Shown: in pieces, positions 54,014 to 64,000 of the stretch
How positions within the stretch are numbered: position 1 is the first letter of the stretch
Layout of the letters: every line of letters starts with the position of its first letter
Assembly: GCA_963170055.1 (NCBI GenBank)
Contig: CAUJGJ010000397.1
Coordinates: 4,127,001-4,191,000, forward strand
Length of the DNA stretch: 64,000 bases
Reading direction: 5' to 3'
Origin: Halisarca cf. caerulea
Lineage: Eukaryota; Porifera; Demospongiae; Chondrillida; Halisarcidae
Notes under the pieces: generated by a model
Told to the model about the DNA's origin: nothing
What the model saw: the letters and a program-made list of their open reading frames with translations, nothing else
Databases searched by the model: none
Program-made: the position numbers and the translations under genes

Positions 54014-56630
54014 ATGTCTAGCCTTCGCCTTCAGCCCCCCTCAGCCTTCAATTTCCGCACTCCAGACGAGTGGCCTCGCTGGAGGAAGCGTTTTGAACAG
54101 TTCCGCCTCGCATCAGGCTTGTCCGATGACAGTGACGCGAAGCAGATCAGTACCTTGTTGTACTGCATGGGCGGGCGAGGATGCCGAAGATACTCTGTCA
54201 TCCACCAACATCACGGCAGAAGAGAAAAGAAAGTACGAGTCCGTCCTTGGAAAGTTCGATGAATTCTTTAAAGTTAGACGGAACGTAATCTTCGAGCGGG
54301 CCAAATTCAATCGCAGAATCCAACAGCGAGGAGAATCGGTGGAACAGTTTATTACAGCACTGTATAGCCTGGTAGAATCTTGTAATTATGGTGATCTCAG
54401 AGACGAGATGATCCGTGATCAAATCGTAGTGGGAATTAGTGACTCATCTCTGTCAGAGCGGCTCCAGATGATGGCAGACCTTACCTTGGAGAAGGCCATG
54501 ACGCTTGTACGTCAACGTGAAGCGGTCCACGAGAATCAGCTTACCCTGAAAGGTCAACTAAAACCAGAAATGCGTCTGGAGTCAATCCAAAAGCAGCCTC
54601 CATTTAAGGGGAAGCAGAAGCCCACCAAGAATGCTTACCAAGCTAAGACCCAGCACAAGTGTACTCGGTGTGGTCGCAGTTCCCACTCACGAAACCAGTG
54701 TCCTGCGCGAGACGCCGAGTGCCACAAGTGTCATAAGAGGGGCCATTACAGCGCTCAGTGCTTAACCAAATCAGTCTCAGAGATTAGTGATCCACCACCC
54801 AGCCAGGATCTACCAGATTATGACCTAGCATATCTCAACACAATCGGCTCTGGCAAAACGACCATGTGGACATGTAAGGTACTCGTTAATGGTCAGGAGA
54901 CATGCTTCAAGGTCGACACTGGTGCAGAAGTCACCGTGATGTCTGCGCAAGAGTGTGCAAACCTGGAATTAGGTGTCATTCAACATGCGACAAAGCAACT
55001 GAGGGGGCCAGATGGCTCTCCTCTCACAGTTGATGGTCAAGTTACTGCCAAATTAGCATACAAAGATCATGAGTGCACTCACACCATTTTCATCCTACGT
55101 AGCCTAAAGCACAACCTCCTAGGCCTACCCGCCATTCGTGATCTCCAAATCCTCCCAAAGGTTGACAGCATTGACCAGACACCAAAGATGCAGTTCCCTT
55201 CGCTCTTCGCTGGCCTTGGCGAATTCAAGGGTGCCCCGTATGAGATTAAACTCAAGCCCGACTTCAAGCCATTTGCCTTGTACACGCCACGCACAGTGGC
55301 ACTGCCCTTGCGAGAGAAGGTTCAAGCAGAGTTACAGCGCATGCAGGAACTCGGAGTCATCTCACCCATTGAAGAACCAACCCCGTGGTGCTCGGGTATG
55401 GTTGTGGTGCCCAAGAAATCTGGCCAGGTACGCATTTGTGTTGACTACCGTGTTTTGAATGAGAGTGTTTTGCGTGAAGTCCACCCTTTGCCTAAGGTAG
55501 ATGAAACCCTAGCCCAAATGGCAGGAGCAGCAGTGTTCAGCAAGCTAGATGCAAATTGTGGATTCTGGCAGATCCCGCTAGACGAAAGCTCGCGTAAATT
55601 GACAACCTTCATTACACCATTTGGGAGGTTCTGCTTCAACCGCATGCCATTTGGGATCTGCAGTGCACCAGAGTACTTCCAACGCCGCATGAGCTCCATT
55701 CTTACAGGTCACAAGGGTGTACTCTGTCATATGGATGATGTTTTCATCTTCGGCAGTGATCAGAGCGAGCATGATGCAAGACTTCAGGCAGCCCTCCAGA
55801 CCATCAAAGATGCAGGAGTCACCCTCAATGCTGACAAGTGCAAGTTTTCCCAGAGTAGCGTCACATTTTTGGGTCACGTTATCGACCGCAATGGCATCTC
55901 TGCAGATCCAAGCAAGACCAGAGCTGTTCTTGAGATGAGCAAACCAACCAGCGTAACTGAGCTTCGAAGATATCTCGGTATGGTGAATCAACTCGGGAAG
56001 TTTTCACCCAAACTCTCAGATTTGTCACAGCCACTGAGAGAACTCCTAAGCAAGAATCGTAGTTGGACGTGGGGTTCAGCTCAAGAAGCTTCATTCTGTG
56101 AGATCAAGAGAAAATTAGCAACACCTACAGTACTAGCACTGTACGACATGGCAGCCCCTACAAAGATCTCTGCTGATGCATCAGCATATGGGCTGGGTGC
56201 AGTACTCCTTCAGCAACATGCAGATCACTGGAAGCCCGTGGCATTTGCTTCGAGATCAATGACGGACACAGAAAGCCGTTATTCCCAAATCGAGAAGGAG
56301 GCCTTAGCACTTGTTTGGCCATGCGACAAATTCTCTGACTACATTCTAGGCAAGGACATCCAGCTCGAAACGGACCATAAGCCCTTGGTGCCTCTCTCGG
56401 GAAAAACCAATCTCGACTGTCTACCTCCGCGAGTTCTCCGCTTCCGGCTCCGTCTAATGAGATTTTCTTACACCATAAGTCATGTTCCCGGAAAGCATCT
56501 GTACACTGCAGATACTCTTTCTCGGGCTCCTGTTTCTGTTCCTGAGACAACCAATGAAATGGAGAACAACTACACTGAGTGCTTCGTCAACAATATTGTT
56601 TCGAGTCTACCAGCATCATCAGATCGCTGA
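54014..56630 (+). pseudogene. gypsy Gag-protease-RT-RNase H, one 4-nt insertion from an open frame
   Basis: ATG 54014 (MSSLRLQPPSAFNF). At about 54170-54177 a GGGC duplication (ATGGGCGGGCGAGG) shifts the frame; from there an 845-codon frame stays open. In order: capsid motifs (FERAKFNRR), two CCHC knuckles (CTRCGRSSHSRNQC, CHKCHKRGHYSAQC), protease KVDTGAEVT, RT with KLDANCGFWQI and CHMDDVFIFG, RNase H with SADASAYGLG, QIEKEALALVW and ETDHKPL. All catalytic residues are present. The frame ends at 56630, where a small deletion shifts the junction to integrase. Gag and Pol appear to be one polyprotein in this clade. Confidence 0.92.
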
Positions 56631-57838
56631 TTCCACCTGCCAACGCTTAGCAAGCCTCTGCAAGGAGGGATGGCCCAATCGCATTCAACAGGTTGCACAT
56701 GATCTCCGCAGGTTCTGGCCAGTGAGAGGAGAATTGACCATGCATGATGGACTACTGCTTCGAGGTAGCAGAATTGTTGTTCCTCACAAGCTTCAAAAGG
56801 AAACCCTTGAGAAGATTCACTGTGGCCACCAAGGCATCCGCAAGTGCCAGCAAAGGGTTTCAATGGCTGTATGGTGGTCTGGAGTCAATCAACAAGTAGA
56901 ACAGCTCATTCTCAACTGCCAGGAGTGCTCTAAGTCAGGTACATCTCGCAGGCAACCATTGCTTCCTACCCCATTACCGCAATATCCCTGGGAGAAAGTT
57001 GCCTCCGATTTATTTGAGCTAAACGGAGTCACATACATTCTAGTGGTTGACTACTTCTCCAGGTATGTAGAGGTCCAGTCACTCACAACAACCACTTCTG
57101 CTAGTGTCATCCGCACCCTCAAGTCTGTCTTTGCTAGACATGGTTTACCGACAACAGTTGTAAGTGACAACGGGCCACAATATAGCTCACAAGAGTTTGC
57201 ATCTTTTGCACGGGAATACCAGTTTGAGCATTTGACAAGCAGTCCGCAGTACCCCCAGAGTAATGGGTTGGCCGAAAGAACAGTGAAGACAGTCAAGAGT
57301 CTTCTGGGGAAATCTTCGGATCCTTGTCTTGCTCTATTAGCTTACCGGAGCACGCCACTACCATGGTGTGGCTTCAGTCCTGCTCAGCTCCTCATGGGTA
57401 GATCGTTGAGATCAAACATCCCACAGATTCCTCAAAGCTTTGTTCCGGAATGGTCATACCTCACAGAATTCCGTGAAAAAGATGCAGAGGAAAAGAGGAA
57501 GTAGAAGACCAATTTTGATTTACGCCATCGAGTCAGTGAGCTCCCACCACTTGAACCAGACCAAACAGTCTGGGTCCGGACCAACAACAGGATTGATCCT
57601 GGTCAGGTACTGACCTCTGCCCACACTCCTCGATCCTATGTTGTTGGAACACCTTCAGGGACACTTCGTAGAAACCAGGTTCACATCACTACCCGACCTA
57701 GTGTGAGCGATTTCAGTGACGACTGCAACAACATCCATAACACTCCATCAAGAGCTGTTACTCGTTCTCAGACAGGTGCCCCAATCAGACCCCCAGCCAG
57801 ACTCTCCTACTGGAGAAGGGGAGATGTAGTGGACTCTT
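56610..57838 (+). pseudogene. gypsy integrase, one nonsense codon
   Basis: Resumes as QIADSTCQRLASL in another frame after the deletion. HHCC zinc domain (HCGHQGIRKCQQR, NCQECSKSG), DDE core with ASDLFELNG (D), VVSDNGPQYSS (D) and NGLAERTVKTVK (E), then STPLPWCGFSPAQLLMG. A TAG at 57502-57504 interrupts the C-terminal tail; the rest (TVWVRTNNR to YWRRGD) stays in frame and ends just inside the 3' LTR. Very similar to the integrase at 14392-15582. Confidence 0.9.
57812..57824 (+). promoter_or_regulatory. Polypurine tract
   Basis: GGAGAAGGGGAGA abuts the 3' LTR. Confidence 0.85.
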
Positions 57839-58053
57839 AGTGTGTATGCATGTTATTATATGTTTTAGTAGTGTTATTATCAGCTGTGTGCCTTTACCTT
57901 GCTGTAGCTATTATTAGAGTGTATTACGTAATGTCTGAGTAGAATAATGCCTTAGGGTCTGATGTGATTGTTAATTATTGAGTTGGCTATCGTGAAGAGT
58001 GTTTTCGAAGAGGTTCTCGTTGACTAGTTACAAGTAGATAGCAGCGCACTACA
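57825..58053 (+). repeat. 3' LTR (229 bp)
   Basis: Matches the 5' LTR apart from three substitutions; followed by GGATA. Confidence 0.97.
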
Positions 58054-58058
58054 GGATA

Positions 58059-58458
58059 TACCATGACGAGTTTTAAATCGCTGTAATCAGCTGCTGCTAC
58101 AACAAAAATCAACATGACCCAGTTCTTTCGCGAGTTCCGAGGCTTTCGTCTGCAAAACGGTGCCAGTCACGGGAACATTTTTACCACGAACACTCTTAAA
58201 CCATACTAACAAGGCTTCTTCTACATCATCATACGCCGCTGTCCTCAACCTTTTCCGCTGTGGCTCGAAGGCAGCTTCATCAAAAGCGTTGAGTATCTTC
58301 CCTTTATCTTTGATAATGGTAGAAAGAGTAGAGTTTGCGATGCCAAATTCCTTCGCTATCTGTCCTTTGGATCCACGCTGGCCAGAACGTGAATCTACTG
58401 CCTTCAGAATCTGGACTTTATCTTTGAGAGACAATGATTTTTGCTTCAAAGCAGCCAT
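58059..58458 (-). pseudogene. Tigger transposase, N-terminal DNA-binding part
   Basis: ATG 58458; MAALKQKSLSLKDKVQILKA and STLSTIIKDKGKIL form the CENP-B/psq-type HTH; KRLRTAAYDDVEEALLVWF and the second HTH follow, to a TGA near 58087. Separated from its catalytic part by the gypsy element; reading continues through RHGIS at the GGATA site. Confidence 0.9.
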
Positions 58459-58657
58459 ATCTTCACATTAAGCAATATTTCTCACCAAGGAGTAATGAAA
58501 TTCATTCATGTTATCCGGTATTTCGCGGTATTCGTTTTCGTGTTATCCAGAGAAAAATGTATTGTACTGTATGACCTCTAGGTTAGGACCACGGAAATGC
58601 TTCGTGTTAATACATATTTCGAGTTAAGCGATTTCGTGTTAACGTGGTTCCACTGTA

Positions 58658-60097
58658 CCTAATTCTTTATGGGCAGAAGAAGCAGAATAATCTCTACGTT
58701 TGTGAAGGACAGTTCTACACGCAAAGTTTAAAAGTGTTTCTAACCGATGGCTTTCCTCTTTAGTGCAAACAGACCACACATTGTCACAATAGTCAAATAG
58801 GGGAAGAATGCATGATTCGAGGTAGAGAAGAAGAGAACTAGGGAGAAACCAAGAGAGGCGACGTAGAAGGTTGAGACTACAAGTAACCTTGTTACAAACA
58901 ATCTCAATATGATCACCCCACGATAAGGTATCATTTACTACTACTCCAAGAAATTTGAACTTATGAACCTGCTCAATGTCTACAGTTTCTACTTTGAGAG
59001 CTAATTTGTCACTAACTTTTTTTCTTGCAGAGTGAATCAACATGCTTTTGGTTTTGGAGATGTTTAGTTTTAGGCCATTTTGTTTTAACCACAAATTTGC
59101 TAAATCAAGAGTGAGTTGGAGAGAGGAGTTTAGTTCCTGAATATTATTACTAATTAGGAAAATGGTTGTGTCATCTGCAAAAAGTACGGTGGAATTTGAT
59201 GGAAGAACAGAAGGCAGGTCATTGATGAAAGCAGAGAAAAGGGCCAGCTGGGCCTAGTGTGGAGCGTTGCAGAACCCCATTGGTAGGGAAACAAAGAGAG
59301 GAATATTCATTTTCAACACGGGTTTGATGGCAACGGTTAGAGAGATAAGACTTAAACCAGGCAATTGTGGAAGGAGACAGACCAAGGTGAGAGAGTTTCC
59401 AAAGAAGCAAATTGTGATTTACAGTGTCAAAAGCCTTGGAAATGTCTAAAAACACTACTCCCACATACTTCTTGTTATCAAGCGCTTTATACCATTGGTC
59501 AAGGCAAAAAAGAAGAAGAGATTGTGTAGAGTGATTTTGTCGAAAGCCAGATTGAAATGGGATAAAAGATCATTTTGGTTTAGATGTGAAGAAAGTTGCT
59601 TTTGGACATGTTTTTCAAGAAGTAAACTGACAACGGGAAGAAGAGAGATAGGATGATAGTTTGAAGGAGTTGCTCGATCACCTGATTTATGTAATGGAAC
59701 AATAGAAGCATATTTCCAGGCTCTCAGAAAGGTTGAGGAAGCAATGGAAGAATTTATAATCGCGCAAAGGGGATCACAGATGACAGAGCGAGCATCAATT
59801 AAGGCACAAGAAGGAATGTTATCAATACCGGTAGCACATTTATGTTTAAGAGTAGCAAGATTATCCTTTACCACATCAGGGGTGGTCATAGAGAGATTGA
59901 AGATGGGAGGGGTAAAAGGTCGAGGAGGGGGTGGAGGGTCAGAACTAGGAGCAAAATTAGAAGAGCCAACAGATGCAAAGTGATTGTTAAGTGTATTTGC
60001 TATTGTGACAGGATCACTGTTAAAGGATGACCATGCACTAGAAGGAGACGAGGATGTAGCAAGCTTAAGAGTATTCCAAATCACTGAAGGTTGTGCA
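58658..60097 (-). pseudogene. LINE reverse transcriptase
   Basis: Frames 59455-60097, 59219-59464 and 58658-59094 follow one another. Visible RT blocks: WKYASIVPLHKSGD and NYHPISLLPV, FLDISKAFDTVNH, LFADDTTIF (active site, at about 59170-59200 between the named ORFs), LKLNISKTKSM and KFKFLGVVVND. Two or three frameshifts; one lies where YHPISLL...LNQNDLLSHFN continues. The endonuclease domain is absent, cut off at 60715. Clade not resolved; CR1/L2-like or RTE-like are possible. Confidence 0.85.
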
Positions 60098-60450
60098 TTT
60101 TTAGGGGCTGCCACAGGCAGCCCCTATATTGTTTTCATTTGGACTTCCGGTGTGTAACGCTCGTCCGATATATATATATATATATATATAATATGGATTT
60201 GAAGAAAAGTCTTATAATAGAGAATTTATATAATAGTAATAGAGAAGTATGAATTTATACAGGAATGAGTTATAGGAATTGTTTTAAAAACAATTGCCAA
60301 ATATGGCAATTGTTTTCAAAACAATCGTCCAGTTACAATAAACAGTATGTTCAATGAATGTTCAGCTGTGCATTTACACTCCAATGCTTTGCAAGTGATT
60401 CGAGTGCGTGGGGCGGCAGCCCCCACGAGTTTTTAACTCGAATTACTTGT
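60098..60450 (+). mobile_element. Terminal-hairpin element, copy G, in the LINE
   Basis: Full copy with the 5' hairpin GGGGCTGCCACAGGCAGCCCC (one mismatch), (TA)n at 60171-60190 and a 3' end identical in form to copy F. The LINE frame (HRLFQ/NAQPSVIW) is restored by its removal; the junction lies in a run of A, so no target duplication can be shown. Confidence 0.9.
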
Positions 60451-60715
60451 TTTGGAAAAGTCTATGAAAGTAATCATATTTTGATTTACGTTGAAGCCAG
60501 ACTACAAGGTTACGTTGTGCTCTATAGATATTTTTGGAAGCAGGGGATGGGTTTCGACGGTAGAAGAGACAAAGGCTATCATGTCTATCCATTTCATCTC
60601 GAATAGATTTAGTAATCCATGGCGTTGGGTTACTGTTTTGAGAGGTGCATGCATATCAAGAACTTCAGAAAATAGCTTATTAAAGGTGTCTACTTTTCAC
60701 TGGGGTAACACTCAA
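60451..60715 (-). pseudogene. LINE ORF2, segment before the RT
   Basis: Inverted, reads DTFNKLFSEVLDMHAPLKTV, then PWITKSIRDEM...YRAQRNL...KYDYFHRLF, the linker between endonuclease and RT in CR1-like and RTE-like LINEs. Confidence 0.75.
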
Positions 60716-60883
60716 TGATCTGTCTTTTCATAGACTGTATCTGCGTGTGTGTCTTAGTTAGAGTTAGTTAGAGTGAGTTGATGTAAAGTGCTTTTTGGCT
60801 ATTTGAATGAAGAAGTCATTTGTATGACAAGTGTTCGTTGATCCATCGAACCCTTACAGACATTACATTTTCTGGCGACAAGG

Positions 60884-61611
60884 ATGGGATTCCGTTCAGT
60901 ACACATTGGATCGCTTGAATATTTCGATTCAGCTCAAGAATCCATCTCCTCATATATCGAGAGAGTAAGTGTATTTTTTGAAGCGAATGCTGTTCCCGAG
61001 AACAAGCAAGTTGCAGTTTTCTTGTCAGTGGTAGGAGCACCAACGTACAGCCTCCTGGGAAACCTACTATCACCCGGAAAGCCAGCTGAAAAGACCTTCA
61101 AAAACTTGACGGACACCTTCACAGTCCATTTTGAGCCCAAACCATTGGTCATCGCTCAGTGTTATCATTTTCATCATGTAATCAAGGTCCTACGGAGTCG
61201 ATTGCTGACAATGTAGCTGCCCTCTGGAAACTTTCCGCACACTTCAAGTTTGGACCCCAACTCGAGGATGCTCTCCGTGACCGTCGTGTTTGTGGAGTCC
61301 GTAGTGAGCCTCTTCAGAAGGCTCTTCTTGCTACAAACAATCTCACACTAAAGACAGCCATGGAGAAAGCGCTCAGTATGGAAGCAGCAGAGCGTAACAG
61401 TAAAGACTTACAAGGCAAGACTGCTACGGTGCCTGTGCACAAGATAGCTACTCCTCAGCATTCATCATGCACAGCCTATCATAAGTCATCTTCTACATTT
61501 TGGGGGCCTAAGACACATACTAGCAGAGCCTCCCAGCCTTCAAGTAGGAAATCATGCTACAGATGTGGAAAAACAAATCACACAGCGGATCGCTGTCAAC
61601 ACCTTGAATGA
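60884..61611 (+). pseudogene. gypsy Gag with zinc knuckles
   Basis: ATG 60884 (MGFRSVHIGSLEYFD); SYIERVSVFFEANAV, QVAVFLSVVGAPTYSLL and HFEPKPLVIAQCYHFH are the Gag pattern of animal gypsy elements with K-tRNA-like polyproteins. A frameshift at about 61180 leads to SIADNVAALWKLSAHFKFG and the first knuckle CYRCGKTNHTADRC. A TGA at 61609-61611 is followed in frame by the second knuckle CHYCSKKGHIASVC. Confidence 0.85.
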
Positions 61612-61689
61612 ATATGCCATTACTGCTCTAAAAAAGGGCATATTGCCTCAGTCTGCTGGTCCCGTGGGAAGCAACAAGCAAAGACCCAT

Positions 61690-62160
61690 ATGCATCACCT
61701 TGATGTGACTGAGGATGACATCGCACAACAGTTGGAAGAAGTGCACCTGTTTCATATTGGCCAAGATCCAACAAAGTCCAGTCCACCAATCACCGTCACC
61801 CTTCAAATCGATAGTGTGCCAGTTCCCTTAGAAGTGGTCACTGGAGCGGAGGTAACAGTCAGGTCGCAAGCCAAAGTCACTCAACCTTTTCCTCATACAG
61901 CCTCCTGCGAAACCTACTATCACCCGAAAAGCCAGCTGAAAAGACCTTCAAAAACTTGACGGACACCCTCACAGTCCATTTTGAGCCAAACCATTGGTCA
62001 TCGCTCAGCGTTATCATTTTCATCAGTGTAATCAAGCTCCAGCCCTCTAGTGTACATCTCAAGTCATATGGTGGGAATACTATTCCTGTCTGTGGACAGA
62101 TTTTAGTGCAACTTACCTATGGCACACATTGTGAGCAGTGATCACTGATAGTTGTCACCC
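61690..62160 (+). pseudogene. gypsy protease with mutated active site and inserted gag segment
   Basis: VTLQIDSVPVPLEVVTGAEV is the protease start, with Val where the catalytic Asp of DTGA belongs. Right after it, 61895-62035 is a second copy of gag sequence 61046-61187. The protease C-terminus (KSYGGNTIPVCGQ) resumes after it. Confidence 0.85.
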
Positions 62161-62787
62161 AAGTCTCCTTGGCTGTAACTGGTTACGAAAAATTCGCCTG
62201 GACTGAAAGAATATTAGTCATATTTCCTGTGGCTTTCCATCAAGTCCTAAGGCTCTCATCAAGAAGTTTAGTAGCATTTTTCAGTCTGGCCTCGGCACCT
62301 TCACCGGTAACAAAGTCAGCCTCTCCCTATGCCCTGGAGCTACACCATGATTCCACAAACCACGGGCTGTGCCGTTAGCCATACGAGATGCCATGGGACA
62401 GGAGTTAGACAGGTTGGAGTCCAAAGGAATCATCGAGAAAGTCTCCTCTTGCGACTGAGCATCCCCTATTGTAGCAGTTCCGAAGCCTGATGGCACTTAC
62501 CGCCGAATCTGTGGAGATTACAAGGTTACATGTAACCCCGTTTTGGAAGTCGATCAGTATCCTCTGCCAAACCCATTAGATCTATTTGCTTCACTAGCTG
62601 GTGGTAAGACCTTCACCAAGCTGGACCTCACACAGGCTTACCAACAACTCCTGCTGGATGATCCATCCAAGCAGTACACTTCCATAAACATGCACCAAGG
62701 CTTGTACCAGTACAATCGTCTCCCATATGGTATCGCATCTGCTCCAGCAGTCTTCCAACAGACTATGGATAACCTGTTGCATAGTCT
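62161..62787 (+). pseudogene. gypsy reverse transcriptase, 5' half
   Basis: RDAMGQELDRLESKGIIEKV, VAVPKPDGTYRRICGDYKVT, TFTKLDLTQAYQQLLLDD and YNRLPYGIASAPAVFQQTMD. The frame carries stops near 62349 and 62457. It ends before the YxDD active site. Confidence 0.85.
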
Positions 62788-64000
62788 CGCGTAGCCAGCC
62801 CCTTTTCCGGAAACGCTTCCCTACGAGAAGCGGGAAAAGGGTCTGGGTGACAAACCCCTGTTTTTCTAATCCAGCTGTCCACAGGAAGTTGGGACACTTG
62901 TGAATGACTAATTGCTTTGATCTCTGACCGCAAGCGCCGCATGATTGATTAACAATGGGAATAAGTCAAGCACGTGTTCAAACTAAAAATGGCGCCGGGC
63001 AAGTGGCCGTACACAGACAGTACAGACCATAGATACTCCAAACATGGACAGACAAACAGTTCTGCCGCAAATCAGCAAGTTGTATTATCTTAAAACTGGT
63101 AAGTTTAAATCAAAACCACCTCTTTGCTGTTCGTTTTGGCCATTTTTTCACTGTCTTCATTCTCTCCTTGTGCATGAAGGATCTGTACTTCTTATCTGAT
63201 AGTCTTTTTCTTCCTGATATAACTTTGCAAACCTTCATTTCGTTTGCTAAAATCTTGGTCATGAGTTTAATGTCCTCTTGTTGCTTGCTAGGGGAGTGTG
63301 TGGATGACTGCTCGGCCTTTCCTGCCTCTCTACTCCAATACTCTTCGATTGTTTTGAAGGGCCCAAGGGATTTGCCAAGGAGCAAAATGATGTCTGTTGT
63401 CTTGTTGGCCTTGAGGTCTTCATTTTTGCCTTTGAGCCACCTGGAAGGTTAAAGAACAAACATGTGAGTTGTCTTTGGGGTTATGATGTAATCTTTGAAG
63501 CTATTATACACATGTACCTATTCAAGTGCTCCATATGTAAATCACATAGAATATTTTTGCCAACCTGACCATGTACATTGATGAATCGACTGTACATCAT
63601 CTGACACTTCAACTTGGGGGAGGCTAGATATTCCACTTGCGTGAGGAAGGTAGCCACTTCATGGGCATAGTTTGTGCGACCACTCAGGCGAAAGATGAGC
63701 ATGAGATGTCGCCATATGCCGATTATTCTTTTGCCGTCACCCTGTTTTATAGCATCTTGATAGGCTGCCCATATCAATCCTACTGTCATCAGGTCTTTGG
63801 TGTAGCGATTGATCTCATCGATGTATTCTAGTGGGGGTATACCATAGCTTGTTAGATCTGTGAACTCTTCAACAATGCTATTTGCCAACTGTTTGATGGA
63901 CGCAAAGCACGCAGGTACATCGGAAGTTTCAAGTAGGCTAGAAGCATTGTCAATCTCAAGGATGGAGCAAGCACCAGCGAGGATGTATGCTGTTAGGCTG
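62788..64000 (-). mobile_element. Element with palindromic end carrying the DUF6589-like gene, runs off the window
   Basis: Starts near GCGTAGCCAGCCCCTTTTCC, with an inverted near-copy (CGGGAAAAGGGTCTGGGTGA) about 50 bp inward. Similar CGCGTAGCCAG ends bound elements in other basal metazoans, as I recall. The right end is beyond 64000, so element identity is inferred. Confidence 0.45.
63110..64000 (-). CDS. DUF6589-like protein, 3' exons (partial)
   Basis: Two exons on minus. The 5' exon is open from the window edge to 63518: EIDNASSLLETSDVPACF, LIWAAYQDAIKQGDG, then NVHGQVGKNILCDLHMEHLN. Intron 63441-63517 (77 bp, GT...AG) joins in frame to WLKGKNEDLKANKTTDIILL, LGKSLGPFKTIEEYW and a basic C-terminus ending at 63110. 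The HGxxGKNIxxDLHMEHLNR block is what I associate with DUF6589-type proteins, which are abundant in fungi and basal animals and probably linked to transposons. Function unknown. No damage is visible in the part present; splicing removes an otherwise early stop. Confidence 0.6.

Larger units (their letters stand above)
53765..58053 (+). mobile_element. Young Ty3/gypsy retrotransposon, TSD GGATA
   Basis: Two 229-bp LTRs (TGTAGTGGACTC...GCGCACTACA) differing at three positions, with GGATA at 53760-53764 and 58054-58058. PBS, gag, pol and PPT are in the usual order on plus. Nearly complete coding capacity; four small lesions. Same clade as the element at 12297 (shared gag start, integrase tail and PBS). 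Confidence 0.97.
51633..58655 (-). mobile_element. Tigger element inserted in the LINE, TSD TA
   Basis: TIRs CAGTGGAACCTCGTTGACAT and CAGTGGAACCACGTTAACAC, flanked by TA. The transposase is on minus. Split by a 792-bp MITE (52842-53633) and by a 4.3-kb gypsy element (53765-58053). Without these it is about 1.9 kb, the same size as the Tigger at 5444. Confidence 0.9.
51040..60715 (-). mobile_element. LINE (non-LTR retrotransposon), interrupted twice
   Basis: Minus-strand LINE pieces: 60451-60715 (region upstream of RT, MHAPLKTVT), 58658-60097 (RT), 51395-51630 (C-terminal domain), about 51040-51394 (3' UTR). Breaks are a hairpin element (60098-60450) and a Tigger (51633-58655); removing each restores the reading frame. 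The 5' end is cut by the LTR element beginning at 60716. Confidence 0.85.
60716..62787 (+). mobile_element. Ty3/gypsy element 5' part, truncated in RT
   Basis: A probable 5' LTR, 60716-60867 (TGATCTGTC...CATTACA), leads into gag and the first half of RT, ending abruptly at about 62787 where another element begins. Without the second LTR the boundaries are inferred. A third gypsy clade in this window. Confidence 0.75.

Overview
The window looks like eukaryotic nuclear DNA from an animal, most likely a sponge (demosponge) or another early-branching metazoan. The reasons are short GT-AG introns, low gene density, and a mix of pogo/Tigger, PIF/Harbinger, P/THAP9-like, MULE, piggyBac, hAT, Ty3/gypsy, LINE and Ulp1/HIRAN-type elements typical of sponge and cnidarian genomes. 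That assignment is inference. I see no convincing host gene, rRNA, tRNA or CRISPR array. Almost everything interpretable is transposable-element DNA, mostly broken and deeply nested.

Layout: 1-9,200 holds a TIR element carrying HIRAN-like and Ulp1-like protease ORFs (3365-4677), two pogo/Tigger elements (1521-3298; 5444-7373), and a Harbinger remnant keeping only its multi-exon Myb/SANT gene (7376-9176). 9,190-11,500 is a decayed piggyBac. 12,297-18,052 is a complete but dead Ty3/gypsy element (TSD GGGGT) whose 3' LTR contains two DNA-transposon insertions. 18,619-21,313 is a Harbinger element with convergent transposase and Myb genes. 21,510-25,538 is a MULE-type transposase followed by a 27-bp minisatellite and an Ulp1-PHD reading frame. 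25,880-27,560 is an exon-like repeat with GT-rich introns and a tandem 28-nt microexon-like motif. 27,563-29,480 is a gypsy remnant. 30,306-32,913 is a pogo remnant.

33,148-35,838 is the best preserved element: TIRs, TA target duplication and one uninterrupted 623-codon IS630/Tc1-like transposase. 36,152-46,664 is a Russian doll: a long palindromic foldback element holds a Harbinger element, which holds a 6.2-kb P/THAP9-like element, which holds two copies of a small terminal-hairpin element. The Harbinger transposase is also cut in two by an inversion between two copies of a 1.2-kb TIR element. 46,665-48,423 is a hAT pseudogene.

51,040-60,715 is a LINE interrupted by a Tigger (51,633-58,655), itself interrupted by a 792-bp MITE and by a young Ty3/gypsy element (53,765-58,053; TSD GGATA; LTRs differing at 3 of 229 positions). 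The window ends with a gypsy fragment carrying an internal gag duplication, and the 3' part of a spliced DUF6589-like gene running off the right edge.

Two non-autonomous families tie the window together: a 330-370 bp terminal-hairpin element with an internal (TA)n tract (six full or nearly full copies plus fragments), and a 1.2-kb element with TIR CGCATGTGGGACATGTCC (four copies plus a partial one).
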